Positions 53,073-64,000 of a stretch of 64,000 nt of DNA are shown here, one piece after another. This DNA is from Anaerolineales bacterium. GTDB lineage: Bacteria; Chloroflexota; Anaerolineae; Anaerolineales; UBA4823. The notes under the pieces were generated by a model. It was not told the DNA's origin. It did no database searches and saw only the letters and a list, made by a program, of their open reading frames with translations. Position 1 is the stretch's first letter, and the number at the start of each line of letters is the position of its first letter. Both the position numbers and the translations under genes were made by a program. Location of the stretch: contig JANXBJ010000008.1 in the NCBI GenBank assembly GCA_025057645.1, positions 54,016 to 118,015 on the forward strand, written 5' to 3'.

Positions 53073-54665
53073 CTAGCTCTCCGAGTGCTCAATCTGGGGG
53101 TTGGCAAGCGCATATTCAAAGCTATCGGCGATCGCTCGCCAGCTAGCTTCGATAATATTGGTACTGGCACCAACCGTGCTCCAGCGCTGGGTGCCGTTCT
53201 TGGTGTCAATCAGCACCCTTACGGCGGAGGCGGTGCCGTTGCCGCTATCCACAATTCTCACTTTATAGTCATCCAGACGCACGTTGCGGATGGTCGGGTA
53301 GACATCCTCAAGCGCCTTACGCAAAGCGGCATCCAGCGCATTGACCGGGCCGTTCCCTTCGGCTGCGGTATGCAGGATACGATCTCCGACACGCACCTTA
53401 ACAGTCGCTTCGGCCAGCATGCCCCGCCCTTGACGGTGCTCCACCACCACCGTGAAATCGATCAGTTCAAAGGGAGGCTGATATCCGGGCTGGGCGCGCT
53501 GAAGCATCAAATTCACCGATCCCTCAGCCCCCTCAAACGTGAACCCTTTAGCCTCCAGCTCTTTAATTTCCTTCAAGATTCGGCGGGCTTGTTCGGCACT
53601 CAATGTAACGCCCAATTCTTGCGCTTTTTCAATGAGATTACCCCGTCCCGAAAGCTCCGAGACCACCGAGCGCCGTTGGTTGCCCACCAGCTTGGGATCA
53701 ATATGTTGATAAGACCCCTCGTGCTTGAGCATAGCCGCAACATGGATGCCGCCCTTATGGGTGAAAGCACTAGCACCGACGTAGGGCTGATGGCGGTCAT
53801 GCGGGAGATTGGCCACTTCGGAGACGAAGTTCGAAAGCTCGGTCAGACGGGCCAATTGCTCGTCCGAGACGCAGCGCTTGCCCATCTTTAGCTGTAAACC
53901 GGCGGTCACAGCGCAGAGATCGGCGTTGCCCACTCGCTCGCCGTAGCCGTTGATCGTGCCTTGCACGTGAACCACCCCGGCTCTGACAGCAGCCAAAGTG
54001 TTAGCTACGCCGCACCCCGTATCGTTATGGCAATGGATTCCCAGCGGGGTATGGATCTGAGCCTTAACCTCACTGACAATGCGTTCGATCTCCCAAGGCA
54101 GGCAACCACCGTTGGTGTCGCACAAGACAATAACATCGGCGCCGTTGCGCTCGGCGGCGCGCAGAGTTTCTAGAGCATAGTTCGGGTCCGCCTTATACCC
54201 ATCAAAGAAGTGTTCTGCATCGTAGATCACTTCCTTCCCTTGGGCCTTCATGTAGGCCACACTGCTGCCGATCATGCGCAAGTTCTCTTCCAACGTAGTC
54301 TCTAGGACGTAAAAAACATGGAGATCCCAACTTTTTCCCACTAGCGTGACCACCGGCGTTTGGGCTTCCAGAAGGGCGCGCAGATTTTCATCCTCTTCGG
54401 GAGGAGTATCTTTGCGGGTCGTCGAACCGAACGCAGCAATCTTGGCATTCTGCCAGGTCATCTTCGCTGCGCGCTCAAAAAAGCGAGCATCCTTTGGATT
54501 GGAACCAGGCCATCCGCCCTCAATATAATGCATACCAAAGCGGTCAAGCCGCTCTGCAATGCGAATTTTGTCTTCCAACGAAAAGGAGATCCCCTCGCGT
54601 TGAGCACCGTCGCGCAAGGTAGTATCATAAAGAAAAACATCTGGGGAAGAGTTAGGCGAAGTCAT
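53073..54665 (-). CDS. cimA: Citramalate synthase
   Basis: Condenses pyruvate with acetyl-CoA to citramalate, opening a threonine-independent route to 2-oxobutyrate and isoleucine. The 530-residue protein has the DRE-TIM signature LYDTTLRDGAQREGISFSLEDK, HYIEGGWPGSNPKD and CDTNGGCLPWEI, which separate CimA from LeuA ([10 protein letters not shown]). HCHNDTGCGVANTLAAVRAG holds the metal His residues. A C-terminal regulatory domain follows. It overlaps leuD by 14 bases. With LeuCD and LeuB in the same operon the whole pathway to 2-oxobutyrate is present. Confidence 0.93.
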   Translation of the reverse strand: MTSPNSSPDVFLYDTTLRDGAQREGISFSLEDKIRIAERLDRFGMHYIEGGWPGSNPKDARFFERAAKMTWQNAKIAAFGSTTRKDTPPEEDENLRALLEAQTPVVTLVGKSWDLHVFYVLETTLEENLRMIGSSVAYMKAQGKEVIYDAEHFFDGYKADPNYALETLRAAERNGADVIVLCDTNGGCLPWEIERIVSEVKAQIHTPLGIHCHNDTGCGVANTLAAVRAGVVHVQGTINGYGERVGNADLCAVTAGLQLKMGKRCVSDEQLARLTELSNFVSEVANLPHDRHQPYVGASAFTHKGGIHVAAMLKHEGSYQHIDPKLVGNQRRSVVSELSGRGNLIEKAQELGVTLSAEQARRILKEIKELEAKGFTFEGAEGSVNLMLQRAQPGYQPPFELIDFTVVVEHRQGRGMLAEATVKVRVGDRILHTAAEGNGPVNALDAALRKALEDVYPTIRNVRLDDYKVRIVDSGNGTASAVRVLIDTKNGTQRWSTVGASTNIIEASWRAIADSFEYALANPQIEHSES

Positions 54666-55302
54666 AGCGTTTCACTCCATAAGGATAAGCTCGGTCGGAA
54701 CGTTCGTAAGCTTCGATTTGGGCAGAGAAGCCAAGCAAATAACCTAGCGAATCCAAACCTTTCAACAGGCAAGTTTTATGAAAGGCCTCAATCGGAAATT
54801 GGGCTTGAGAGCCATCCGGTAAGCTAAGCGTTTGAGAAGCCAGATCGATCGTCACAGCCCAGACAGGGTCTTGAGGATCGCCGTTAGAGCGCACCTCTCT
54901 CTCGACAAGGTCAACCAAACGCGCGTGAGTTTGCCTATCCACCTGAACCGGCAAAAGGCCATTCTTCAGAGCATTGTTGCGGAAGATATCCGCAAAGGAC
55001 GTGCTGATCACGGCACGAATATTCCAGGCCATAAGTGCCCAAGGGGCGTGTTCGCGGGAAGAGCCACAGCCAAAATTATCCCCTGCCAGCAAAATTCGCC
55101 GCCCCTGATAGCGAGCTTGATTGAGGGGAAAATCCGGATTCGGAGAGCCATCGGGCAGATAACGCCAGCGAGCAAACAGACCCTCGGCCAATCCCTCCTT
55201 ACCGGTCACCTTGAGGTAGATCGCCGGGATAATTTGGTCTGTGTCGATATCGTTGTAGAGGATCGGAATCAGAGCAGAGGTGAGGCGCTCAAAGGGTTCC
55301 AT
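54652..55302 (-). CDS. leuD: 3-Isopropylmalate dehydratase small subunit
   Basis: With LeuC isomerises 2- to 3-isopropylmalate (and citramalate to 3-methylmalate). The 216-residue protein has [31 protein letters not shown] and [19 protein letters not shown]. Overlaps leuC by 14 bases and cimA by 14 bases, so translation is likely coupled along the operon. Confidence 0.94.
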   Translation of the reverse strand: MEPFERLTSALIPILYNDIDTDQIIPAIYLKVTGKEGLAEGLFARWRYLPDGSPNPDFPLNQARYQGRRILLAGDNFGCGSSREHAPWALMAWNIRAVISTSFADIFRNNALKNGLLPVQVDRQTHARLVDLVEREVRSNGDPQDPVWAVTIDLASQTLSLPDGSQAQFPIEAFHKTCLLKGLDSLGYLLGFSAQIEAYERSDRAYPYGVKRYDFA

Positions 55303-56710
55303 TGATGAAACTCCTCGGATCGGTTACGCATCCCCGAATCGCCGAAGCAGCGGCCGTCAGCGGACTTGCCAAAAGAGTCCGTCCGCCTTGCCCTTGCCGA
55401 CCTTCAAAGTTGCGGTTGCTGGTGCTCACTGCGATTTGGCCGGGTTGGAGTTGATCGCCGTTCATGGCAATACACATGCTGCACCCCGCATGGCGCCATT
55501 CTCCACCGGCCTCCAGAAAGATGCGGTGCAGACCCTCGGCTTCAGCTTGGCGACGCACGTTTTCCGATCCCGGCACGACAATCAAGCGCACGCCTTCGGC
55601 AACTTTGCGTCCCTTGAGCAAACTTGCAGCTTGGCGCAAGTCGGTGAGGCGAGAATTGGTACAGCTACCGATGAACACCACATCAATTGGCTGCCCCAAC
55701 ATAGGCTGACCGGGTTGGAAACCCATATACCGCAGGGCTTTTTCGAGCGCAGCCCGTTTCTCAAGGTCGCTCTCTTCTTGCGGATCAGGCACCCGCCCGC
55801 TGATCGGAATCCCCATGGCTGGGTTCGTGCCGTAGGTGATCATCGGCTCTAACTTCGAGACATCCACAGTCACCTCTCGATCGTAGTGCGCTCCGGGGTC
55901 CGAAGGCAGAGTGCGCCAATAAGCCACCATGCGCTCCCATTCCTCGCCTTTAGGCGCAAAAGGACGATCAGCGAGGTATTCAAAAGTCGTATCATCGGGG
56001 GCGATCATTCCGGCACGTGCCCCTCCCTCAATGGACATATTGCACAAGGTCATGCGCTCGTCCATATTGAGGGCGCGCACCGCCTCGCCGCAATATTCAA
56101 AAACATGCCCGGTTCCACCGCCTACGCCAATTTGGGCAATCAGGGCTAGGATCATGTCTTTAGCAGTTACCCCGGGTCGGAGACGTCCTTCAAAGACCAC
56201 CCGATAAGTTTTAGGACGATACTGAAGCAAGCACTGGGTCGCCAGCACCAGTTCCACCTCGCTGGTGCCGATGCCAAAGGCCAGCGCCCCAAAGGCACCA
56301 TGGGTTGCAGTATGACTGTCGCCACAGACAATGGTCATGCCCGGCTGAGTAAAGCCCAATTCGGGGCCGATCACATGGACGATACCCCGCTGGTCATGAT
56401 CAAGATCATATAGGCGAATGCCGAACTCCGCACAGTTGCGGCGTAGCTGTTCCAACTGCCTAGCGCCTTGAGCATCAATAGCACTCAAGGACAACTCCTT
56501 AGTGGGTGTGGAATGGTCCATCGTCGCCACACATAGGTCCGGGCGACGCACCTTGAGACCCCGCTGACGTAATCCCTCAAAAGCCTGCGGTGAAGTGACC
56601 TCATGGATGAGGTGGAGATCGATATACAACACGGCGGGTGAGCCGGGTTCCTCCACCACGACGTGGCGCTCCCAAACCTTTTCGAACAACGTTCTCGGCT
56701 TACTCATCAT
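55289..56710 (-). CDS. leuC: 3-Isopropylmalate dehydratase large subunit
   Basis: The aconitase-fold subunit with the 4Fe-4S cluster. The 473-residue protein shows [60 protein letters not shown], and cluster cysteines in [11 protein letters not shown] and [16 protein letters not shown] 56710 ([13 protein letters not shown]) is chosen by family N termini; the longer frame to 56782 runs through the small ORF upstream. The start lies 5 bases after the stop of orf87. Confidence 0.94.
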   Translation of the reverse strand: MMSKPRTLFEKVWERHVVVEEPGSPAVLYIDLHLIHEVTSPQAFEGLRQRGLKVRRPDLCVATMDHSTPTKELSLSAIDAQGARQLEQLRRNCAEFGIRLYDLDHDQRGIVHVIGPELGFTQPGMTIVCGDSHTATHGAFGALAFGIGTSEVELVLATQCLLQYRPKTYRVVFEGRLRPGVTAKDMILALIAQIGVGGGTGHVFEYCGEAVRALNMDERMTLCNMSIEGGARAGMIAPDDTTFEYLADRPFAPKGEEWERMVAYWRTLPSDPGAHYDREVTVDVSKLEPMITYGTNPAMGIPISGRVPDPQEESDLEKRAALEKALRYMGFQPGQPMLGQPIDVVFIGSCTNSRLTDLRQAASLLKGRKVAEGVRLIVVPGSENVRRQAEAEGLHRIFLEAGGEWRHAGCSMCIAMNGDQLQPGQIAVSTSNRNFEGRQGQGGRTLLASPLTAAASAIRGCVTDPRSFINGTL

Positions 56711-56715
56711 CCCTG

Positions 56716-56979
56716 CTAAAACGCTACGAAGGTCTCGCAACGATCGGACTTGTCGCCGGGATAGTGGCGACCGATCTGCCATTCTTCGAAAGCTTTAGGG
56801 CAAAGAAGTTCATCCTCAACCTGCTCTTCCACCCTAGCGGGCTGCTCTAGCCTACGAGAAGAACCGGCGTTGTGATTGACAATCGAGGACATATCCCAAT
56901 AACGAGGGTAGAGACGCACACGATGGTAATCGCCTAAATGGGGAGGGTTGGTCGAGCGAGATAACTCCTTCGAAGTCAT
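56716..56979 (-). CDS. orf87, small unknown protein between leuA and leuC
   Basis: An 87-codon frame starts with ATG overlapping the leuA stop as ATGA and ends 5 bases before leuC, so it fills the leuA-leuC gap exactly. The product is rich in Arg, Tyr, Trp and His ([34 protein letters not shown]) and has two Cys 21 residues apart. There is no membrane segment and no family I recognise. The leuA 3' end (GSRKEKNP, cgagaaaggagaaaaaccc) supplies GAAAGGAG 12 bases upstream of the ATG. It could be a real operon protein or chance; coupling argues for translation. Confidence 0.5.
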   Translation of the reverse strand: MTSKELSRSTNPPHLGDYHRVRLYPRYWDMSSIVNHNAGSSRRLEQPARVEEQVEDELLCPKAFEEWQIGRHYPGDKSDRCETFVAF

Positions 56980-58664
56980 GGGTTTTTCTCCTTTCTCGAG
57001 CCTACCTGAGAGCGTTCATTTGGGGTTGAGCTGCCGCCATCCTTCGAGAATCCACTGGCTGCCAGTAGTTTGTTCAAAGCCGCCAAATAGGCTTTAGCTG
57101 AAGCCACAATGATATCCGTGTCGGCCCCATACCCACCGAAGGTACGCACGCGGGTATAGCCGTTCTGGGGCGAAGTGCGCTCATGCAAGGTGGGGTCCTC
57201 GGCTTGAAGGCGCACGGTCACCTCCCCTAGGGCATCGATGCCCTCGGTGACGGCATGCACATTAAACTCCAAGAGCTTATTTGGCACCCCGACAATGGCG
57301 TCGATTGCACAGTAGGTAGCATGAACAGGACCGGTGCCGACTGCAGCACGGACGTGCGTCTGGCCATCGGGGCCTTTCAAACGCACGGTCGCAGTGGGCA
57401 TACCCATCGTGCCACAAGCAACTTGCAGCCCATCCAGAGTATAGAATTCCTCACCGCGACTGACCTGGTCGCCCACCAGAGCTTCCAAATCGGCTTCGGT
57501 GATCACTTTTTTCTTGTCGGCCAATTCTTTGTAGCGTTGGAAAGCTGCATCCAACTCTTCTTTGGAGAGCTTATACCCCAGCTCTTCAAGGTGGACGCGC
57601 AGGGCGTGACGCCCTGAATGTTTGCCCATCACCAATTTCGAACGGCCTAGGCCGACCGTCTCCGGACGCATAATCTCATAGGTCTCTTGATGCTTGAGCA
57701 TGCCATCCTGATGGATGCCTGCTTCGTGGGCGAAGGCGTTTGCCCCAACGATGGCCTTGTTCGGTTGGACCGGAATCCCGGTATAGGTTGAGACCATGCG
57801 GCTCACACGGGTAATCTGGGTGGTATCAATCCCGGTGGTCAGGCCAAACAGCGCCCGGCGGGTGTGGAGGGTCATCACGACCTCTTCTAGGGACGTGTTT
57901 CCCGCCCGTTCCCCGATGCCGTTTATGGTCACTTCGGCTTGACGGGCGCCGGCGCGCAGACCGGCAAGGGTGTTTGCCGTGGCCAAACCGAGGTCGTTAT
58001 GACAGTGAACCGAGACAATGACCTTCTCAATACCGTCAACGTTAGCAATAATATTTCGGATCAGAGCTCCGAACTCTTCGGGAGTGGTATATCCAACCGT
58101 ATCCGGGATATTAAGGGTGGTGGCACCAGCTTTGATGGCCTCGGAGAGGACCAGATATAAAAACTCCGGCTCACTGCGTCCAGCGTCCTCGGGAGAGAAC
58201 TCGACATCCTCACACAATGAACGGGCATAGGCCACCATATCCTTCACCCGCTCCACCACTTCTTCCGGGTCCATGCGCAGCTTGTAACGCATATGGATCG
58301 GAGAGGTGGCGATAAAGGTGTGAATGCGCGGGTGAGCAGCATACTTGACAGCATTCCACGCTGCGTCAATGTCCTGCTTGTTCGCTCGGGCTAGACCACA
58401 GATGATCGGAACTCGGCGGGTGGTTTCGCCCTCCCCCCACATCGGATTGCCGACCTGTTCGGCGATCATCCGCACCCCTTCAGCATCATCCGGGGAGGCT
58501 GCAGGGAAGCCCGCTTCAATAACATCAACGCCAAGGCGCGCAAGGGCACGGGCGATCTCCAGCTTCTCGGCGGAAGTCAGACTCGCTCCGGGAGATTGTT
58601 CACCATCGCGCAAGGTTGTATCGAAGATACGCACGTAATTCGGGTCGATCACTGTCGGATTCAT
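56976..58664 (-). CDS. leuA: 2-Isopropylmalate synthase
   Basis: First committed step of leucine synthesis: acetyl-CoA plus 2-oxoisovalerate. The 562-residue protein has [74 protein letters not shown] and [13 protein letters not shown] full C-terminal LeuA regulatory domain follows, the site of leucine feedback in the family. About 30 extra residues rich in Ser, Asn and Lys end it. AAGGTG precedes the ATG. Confidence 0.95.
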   Translation of the reverse strand: MNPTVIDPNYVRIFDTTLRDGEQSPGASLTSAEKLEIARALARLGVDVIEAGFPAASPDDAEGVRMIAEQVGNPMWGEGETTRRVPIICGLARANKQDIDAAWNAVKYAAHPRIHTFIATSPIHMRYKLRMDPEEVVERVKDMVAYARSLCEDVEFSPEDAGRSEPEFLYLVLSEAIKAGATTLNIPDTVGYTTPEEFGALIRNIIANVDGIEKVIVSVHCHNDLGLATANTLAGLRAGARQAEVTINGIGERAGNTSLEEVVMTLHTRRALFGLTTGIDTTQITRVSRMVSTYTGIPVQPNKAIVGANAFAHEAGIHQDGMLKHQETYEIMRPETVGLGRSKLVMGKHSGRHALRVHLEELGYKLSKEELDAAFQRYKELADKKKVITEADLEALVGDQVSRGEEFYTLDGLQVACGTMGMPTATVRLKGPDGQTHVRAAVGTGPVHATYCAIDAIVGVPNKLLEFNVHAVTEGIDALGEVTVRLQAEDPTLHERTSPQNGYTRVRTFGGYGADTDIIVASAKAYLAALNKLLAASGFSKDGGSSTPNERSQVGSRKEKNP

Positions 58665-58691
58665 CGCACCTTCACCTTGAACACCAAGAGT

Positions 58692-60276
<1,585 letters not shown>

Positions 60277-60310
60277 TTTTTCCTCCGGGTATCTCTATCT
60301 CCAAGTTAAC

Positions 60311-62023
60311 CTAGGAAGTTGCTTGAGCCGAAGCGACCTGCTGACGCTTTGGGCGGCGGATCATGTTGTGCAAGTCCGCCCCGGACGGCACCATTGGATA
60401 GACTGCCTCTTCCTGCTCTACCCAGAAATCCAACAACACCGGACCCGGCGTCTGGTTGGCAAACCGCAATGCGTCCATCACTTCTTCAGGCTTGGTAATC
60501 CGTCTTGCCGGAATCCCATAAGCTTCGCCGAGCTTGACAAAATCGGGTCCGGACAAGTAGGTAGCGGAATAACGGCTTTCAAAGAAGAACTCCTGCCACT
60601 GACGCACCATTCCCAGGAAGTGATTGTTCATAATGGCGATCTTGATGCTTGCCCCTTCCTGGACAATGGTAGCCAGCTCAGCTTGGGTCATTTGGAAGCT
60701 ACCATCGCCATCGATCACCCATACATCGCGGCTCTTGTCGGTAAACCAGACCCCCAAGGCAGCAGGAACCCCAAAGCCCATCGCCCCTGCACCGCCGGAA
60801 GTGATAAAACGATAGGGTTCCTCAAAGCGATAGTATTGGGCTGCCCACATCTGGTGTTGGCCTACCCCGGTGGTAATCGTTGCCTGTCCGTTTGTAGCCT
60901 CCCAAATACTGCGGATCACATGAGCAGTGTAGAGCTTGCCGTCATCTGGCCAGTAGATAATGTCGCGCTCGTCCGTGTCGGCACGCCACTCATTGATCTG
61001 GGCAAACCATTCATCGTGGCGGGCCTCTTCGACATAAGGCAGCAAGTCGGTCAACACTGCCTTCAAATCCCCAACGAGCGGCAGATCGACCACGACGTTT
61101 TTATGCACCTCGGAAGGGTCGATTTCAACGTGGATTTTCTTGGCATGGGGAGCATAGGTCTTAAGGTTGCCGGTTACTCGGTCGTCAAAGCGCATTCCCA
61201 GGGCGATAAGCAAGTCTGCGTTCTGAATGGCGAGGTTGCAATAGGCTTCGCCATGCATGCCCATCATCCCGAGGTTCAGCGGGTCTGAAGCCGGCATCGA
61301 ACCGATGCCCAGCAGGGTCATCGCCACCGGAATATGGGCGCGATGGGCCAGCTCCTGCATCTCACGATAAGCCCGCGAGATCAACAATCCATGCCCGGCA
61401 AGGATGAGCGGACGCTTTGACTCCTTGATCATCTGAGCGGCCTTAATGAGGTCCTTTTTGGGCGCTGTGCGCGGCGGCTTATAGCCGGGCAGCTCGATCT
61501 TTTCAGGGTAAACGAACTCGGTTTTCTCGATCTGAGCGTTCTTGCAGATATCGATCAGCACTGGGCCGGGCCGGCCGGTACGGGCAATATAGAATGCCTC
61601 GCGCACCGCTCGGGCGATCTCGTCGGCGCGAGTAATCAAATAGTTGTGCTTGGTAATCGGCAGAGTAATGCCGGTGACGTCGGTCTCTTGGAAAGCGTCG
61701 CCGCCGATCAGATGGGCAGCCACTTGCCCGGTGATGAACACCACCGGCGAGGAGTCCATCATCGCTGCAGCAATCCCGGTGACCAAATTGGTCGCCCCGG
61801 GGCCGGAAGTGGCAAGAGCAACGCCGACTTTACCGGAGGCGCGCGCATAGCCATCCGCCATATGGGCAGCACCTTGCTCATGGCGCACCAATACATGATG
61901 AACGGGATACTTCAACATGGCATCATAAATGGGCATGTTAGCACCGCCGGGGATGCCGAACACCACTTCGACACCTTCCCGTACCAGACATTCCCATAGG
62001 ATTTCAGCTCCACTCAGTTTCAT
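60311..62023 (-). CDS. ilvB: Acetolactate synthase large (catalytic) subunit
   Basis: Thiamine-diphosphate and FAD enzyme joining two pyruvates, or pyruvate and 2-oxobutyrate. The 570-residue protein has VFGIPGGANMPIYDAM, the ThDP glutamate in RHEQGAAHMADGYARASGKVGVALATSGPGATN, FITGQVAAHLIGGDAFQETD, and the metal motif GDGSFQMTQAELATIVQEGASIKIAIMNN. AGAGGTG precedes the ATG. It is the second enzyme gene in the operon. Confidence 0.96.
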   Translation of the reverse strand: MKLSGAEILWECLVREGVEVVFGIPGGANMPIYDAMLKYPVHHVLVRHEQGAAHMADGYARASGKVGVALATSGPGATNLVTGIAAAMMDSSPVVFITGQVAAHLIGGDAFQETDVTGITLPITKHNYLITRADEIARAVREAFYIARTGRPGPVLIDICKNAQIEKTEFVYPEKIELPGYKPPRTAPKKDLIKAAQMIKESKRPLILAGHGLLISRAYREMQELAHRAHIPVAMTLLGIGSMPASDPLNLGMMGMHGEAYCNLAIQNADLLIALGMRFDDRVTGNLKTYAPHAKKIHVEIDPSEVHKNVVVDLPLVGDLKAVLTDLLPYVEEARHDEWFAQINEWRADTDERDIIYWPDDGKLYTAHVIRSIWEATNGQATITTGVGQHQMWAAQYYRFEEPYRFITSGGAGAMGFGVPAALGVWFTDKSRDVWVIDGDGSFQMTQAELATIVQEGASIKIAIMNNHFLGMVRQWQEFFFESRYSATYLSGPDFVKLGEAYGIPARRITKPEEVMDALRFANQTPGPVLLDFWVEQEEAVYPMVPSGADLHNMIRRPKRQQVASAQATS

Positions 62024-62054
62024 CTTGACACCTCTCTTTCACTGGTAGTTGAGA

Positions 62055-63725
62055 CTACGAAACCAAAACGGCTCCACGAGACGCGCTAGTCACAAAGTGC
62101 GCATAACGGCGCAGCCATGGACTTTTTGTGCGCGGTTCAAAGGGCGGCAAAGCCGCCAACCGATCTTGAATCTCTTCATCGCTTAGACGCACGTTCAAAG
62201 TGCGGCGGTCGATATCCAGCTCGATGATATCCCCATCGCGCAGGGCAGCGATCGGGCCACGGGCGGCTGCCTCCGGGCTGATGTGGCCGATACAGGCCCC
62301 ACGCGTCCCGCCGGAAAAGCGCCCATCGGTGATCAAAGCCACCGACTCACCCAAACCCATCCCCATAATTGCCGAGGTAGGGGCTAACATTTCCTGCATT
62401 CCCGGACCGCCGCGCGGCCCTTCATAGCGGATAACCACCACATCCCCGGGTTGCACCAGGCGGTTGAAAATGCCCTCTACGGCCTCCTCTTGGCTTTCGA
62501 AGATGCGCGCCGGGCCACTGAAGCGGCGCATGGAAGGAACAACTGCTCCGGTCTTGACCACCGCCCCTTCGGGAGCGAGATTGCCGAATAGGATTGCCAA
62601 GCCACCGGTCGGGCTGTGCGGATTCTCTAAGGGACGGATCACCTCCGGATCCCGCACCGTGATCCCGGCAATGGATTCCCCCAGGGTGCGACCGCTGACC
62701 GTCAGTCGCTCCATATGGAGGGTGTTACCGCTGCGCGCAATCTCGTTCAAGATCGCTGGAACGCCGCCGGCGCGGTGCAGGTCTTCTATATGCCAAGGCC
62801 CCGAAGGGCTGATCTTCGTCAGATAGGGTGTGCGATCGGCAATCTCATTGATGCGCTCCAGAGGATAATGAATGCCCGCCTCGTGAGCAAAAGCCAAGGT
62901 GTGGAGAACGGTGTTCGTACTCCCACCCATTGCCATATCCAAGGCAAAGGCATCGTCAATCGTTTCTAGGGTCACCAATTGGCGTGGGGTGATGTTGCGC
63001 TCGACCAGAGTCATGATCTGAGCTGCGGCGCGACGCGCAAGCTCCTCGCGCTCAGCCGTGAGGGCTAAAGTTGTGCCATTGAACGGCAACGCCAACCCGA
63101 GCGCCTCTAAGAGACAGTTCATCGAGTTGGCGGTGAACAGTCCCGAACAAGAGCCACATGCGGGACAGGCATAATCTTCCAACACCTTCAGGCGCTCTTC
63201 GCTGATCCGGCCGGCCTTATAAGCCCCCACGCCCTCGAAGACCGAAATCAGGTCGATGACCTCACCTTCGGGGGTTCTTCCGGCGGCCATCGGCCCCCCG
63301 GAAATAAAGATGGTGGGGATATCCACCCGCAAGGCGCCTAGCACCATGCCCGGCACGATTTTGTCGCAGTTGGGAATGCATACCATACCGTCAAATTGGT
63401 GGGCTTCGATCATGGTCTCTACGCTGTCGGCGATCAATTCACGCGAGGGCAGGCTGTACTTCATGCCCAGATGCCCCATGGCAATCCCATCGTCAACGCC
63501 AATGGTGTTGAACTCAAAAGGCACTCCGCCGGCAGCACGCACCGCTTCTTTGATCACTTTGCCGAACTGCTGTAAGTGGGCATGTCCCGGCACAATATCA
63601 ACGTAAGAGTTAACGATGGCGATAAACGGTTTCGAGAAATCCTCATCCCGGACGCCGACAGCCTTCAGCAAGGCTCGATGTGGTGCTCGTTCGACTCCTT
63701 TTTTGATACGATCAGACCTCATCAT
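62055..63725 (-). CDS. ilvD: Dihydroxyacid dehydratase
   Basis: Dehydrates dihydroxy-isovalerate and -methylvalerate to the 2-oxoacids. The 556-residue iron-sulfur enzyme has [30 protein letters not shown], cluster cysteines in [12 protein letters not shown] and [42 protein letters not shown] and [25 protein letters not shown] 63725 (or the next codon, 63722) has GTGAGG about 6 bases upstream. It is the first enzyme gene of the operon and directly follows the attenuator. Confidence 0.95.
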   Translation of the reverse strand: MMRSDRIKKGVERAPHRALLKAVGVRDEDFSKPFIAIVNSYVDIVPGHAHLQQFGKVIKEAVRAAGGVPFEFNTIGVDDGIAMGHLGMKYSLPSRELIADSVETMIEAHQFDGMVCIPNCDKIVPGMVLGALRVDIPTIFISGGPMAAGRTPEGEVIDLISVFEGVGAYKAGRISEERLKVLEDYACPACGSCSGLFTANSMNCLLEALGLALPFNGTTLALTAEREELARRAAAQIMTLVERNITPRQLVTLETIDDAFALDMAMGGSTNTVLHTLAFAHEAGIHYPLERINEIADRTPYLTKISPSGPWHIEDLHRAGGVPAILNEIARSGNTLHMERLTVSGRTLGESIAGITVRDPEVIRPLENPHSPTGGLAILFGNLAPEGAVVKTGAVVPSMRRFSGPARIFESQEEAVEGIFNRLVQPGDVVVIRYEGPRGGPGMQEMLAPTSAIMGMGLGESVALITDGRFSGGTRGACIGHISPEAAARGPIAALRDGDIIELDIDRRTLNVRLSDEEIQDRLAALPPFEPRTKSPWLRRYAHFVTSASRGAVLVS

Positions 63726-63765
63726 TTCTAACCTCACTTACTCTCTCAAAACCACATTCAAAATC

Positions 63766-63798
63766 AAACGGGGCTGCTTTGGTTGGGCAGCCCCGTTT
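63766..63798 (-). terminator. Attenuator terminator hairpin before ilvD
   Basis: AAACGGGGCTGC and GCAGCCCCGTTT pair perfectly over 12 bp around a 9-base loop; on the minus strand the stem ends in TTT followed by GATTTTG. It lies 41 bases before the ilvD ATG and 27 bases after the leader ORF stop. Confidence 0.85.
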
Positions 63799-63849
63799 TC
63801 GTTCGTTCCTCAAGATAGAGAGAATTATCTCTGCGAGGTTGCCCAAACC
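63781..63849 (-). promoter_or_regulatory. Predicted antiterminator pairing of the ilv attenuator
   Basis: On the minus strand GGTTTGGGCA (63849-63840, inside the leader ORF) can pair with TGCCCAACC (63789-63781) with one bulged T. The second segment overlaps the 5' arm and loop of the terminator, so the two structures exclude each other. A separate 8-bp stem GGTTCTCA/TGAGAACC (63882-63857) covers the Val-Leu-Ile-Val-Val-Ile codons. Confidence 0.65.
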
Positions 63850-63923
63850 GGCAGCGGGTTCTCAATGACCACAATGAGAACCAACAAACCACCGAGAATG
63901 AGCACTAGCGAGAGATAATCCAT
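63825..63923 (-). CDS. ilv leader peptide (32 residues, half Leu/Val/Ile)
   Basis: ATG at 63923, TAA at 63827-63825. The peptide begins MDYLSLVLILGGLLVLIVVI and contains 8 Leu, 5 Val and 3 Ile in 32 residues, with a run of six (VLIVVI, residues 15-20). It is followed by a mutually exclusive antiterminator/terminator pair and ilvD, so a regulatory leader is the best reading. Stalling at scarce Leu/Val/Ile-tRNA would leave the antiterminator segment free. Reaching the stop codon would cover it (13-22 bases upstream of the stop) and let the terminator form. A small hydrophobic membrane peptide is the alternative. AAAGG lies just upstream, after a tandem GAGGTAAC repeat (63931-63946). Confidence 0.75.
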   Translation of the reverse strand: MDYLSLVLILGGLLVLIVVIENPLPVWATSQR

Positions 63924-63970
63924 AACCTTTGTTACCTCGTTACCTCTGTAGCTAACTTATCTTGTGCCCC

Positions 63971-63999
63971 AGTGTAGCGTACTCACAAGGGACTGTCTA
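63971..63999 (-). promoter_or_regulatory. Promoter of the ilv-leu operon
   Basis: On the minus strand TAGACA (63999-63994), a 17-base spacer and TACACT (63976-63971). The start would fall near 63964, about 40 bases before the leader ATG. Five of six and four of six consensus bases match. Confidence 0.55.
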
Positions 64000-64000
64000 T

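Noticed and set aside
63738..63970. T-box riboswitch upstream of ilvD
   Set aside because: T-boxes are common before such operons, but the conserved AGGGTGGNACCGCG motif is not present on the minus strand; the leader ORF plus terminator explains the region better.

Overview
The window is a gene-dense bacterial chromosome segment of moderately high GC. The protein repertoire fits Chloroflexota, most likely class Anaerolineae. The evidence is an ilv-leu operon that includes citramalate synthase, a deazaflavin (F420)-type Ddn-like protein, a Thr-Pro-rich linker joined to an SH3-like domain, GAF-domain sensor kinases without receivers, LysM and DUF2270/DUF2179 membrane proteins, and an XDH-type molybdoenzyme operon. 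This placement is inference from gene content; no rRNA is present.

Layout. 1-0.7 kb: the end of a sortase gene and a tiny membrane protein. 0.9-3.5 kb: a carotenoid-modification cluster (CruF-like hydratase, PlsY-like acyltransferase, membrane GT2). 3.8-6.8 kb (-): PlsC-like acyltransferase, flippase-like protein and FAD oxidoreductase. 7-13.5 kb (-): a five-gene operon with thioesterase, two FAD-binding proteins, a molybdopterin subunit and XdhC; 2Fe-2S domains occur twice. 13.7-15.7 kb: a coiled-coil protein with a nuclease-like C terminus, followed by a decayed tandem copy of both it and the thioesterase. 15.8-19.1 kb: 2-oxoacid dehydrogenase E1alpha, E1beta and E2. 19.3-25.5 kb: HAD phosphatase-like, DUF389-SH3, Ddn-like, DUF1786, arsC-acr3 and msrQ. 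25.6-27.3 kb (-): M48 protease and DUF2148. 27.5-32.6 kb: an acyl-CoA mutase with isobutyryl-CoA-mutase specificity residues, DUF2270-DUF2179 and a GAF-GGDEF cyclase. 32.7-35.9 kb (-): MFS, DUF2203, Mut7-C and a LysM protein with a structured leader. 36.0-44.8 kb: tRNA-Arg(CCU), threonine synthase, two GAF histidine kinases, a degenerate metallo-beta-lactamase-fold protein, asparaginase, endonuclease III and a PH-like membrane protein. 44.8-50.5 kb (-): orphan DNA methyltransferase, S9 peptidase, RNase HII, GT2, a phospholipase-C-like protein and a small unknown.

50.9-64 kb (-): one long branched-chain amino acid operon, ilvD-ilvB-ilvN-ilvC-leuA-orf87-leuC-leuD-cimA-leuB-ilvE. It supports valine and leucine synthesis and isoleucine synthesis by the citramalate route. 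At the right edge it is preceded by a promoter, a 32-codon leader ORF that is half Leu/Val/Ile, a predicted antiterminator and an intrinsic terminator. Together these make a complete ribosome-mediated attenuator, the most striking regulatory element seen here. An unrecognised 87-codon ORF fits exactly between leuA and leuC, its start overlapping the leuA stop.
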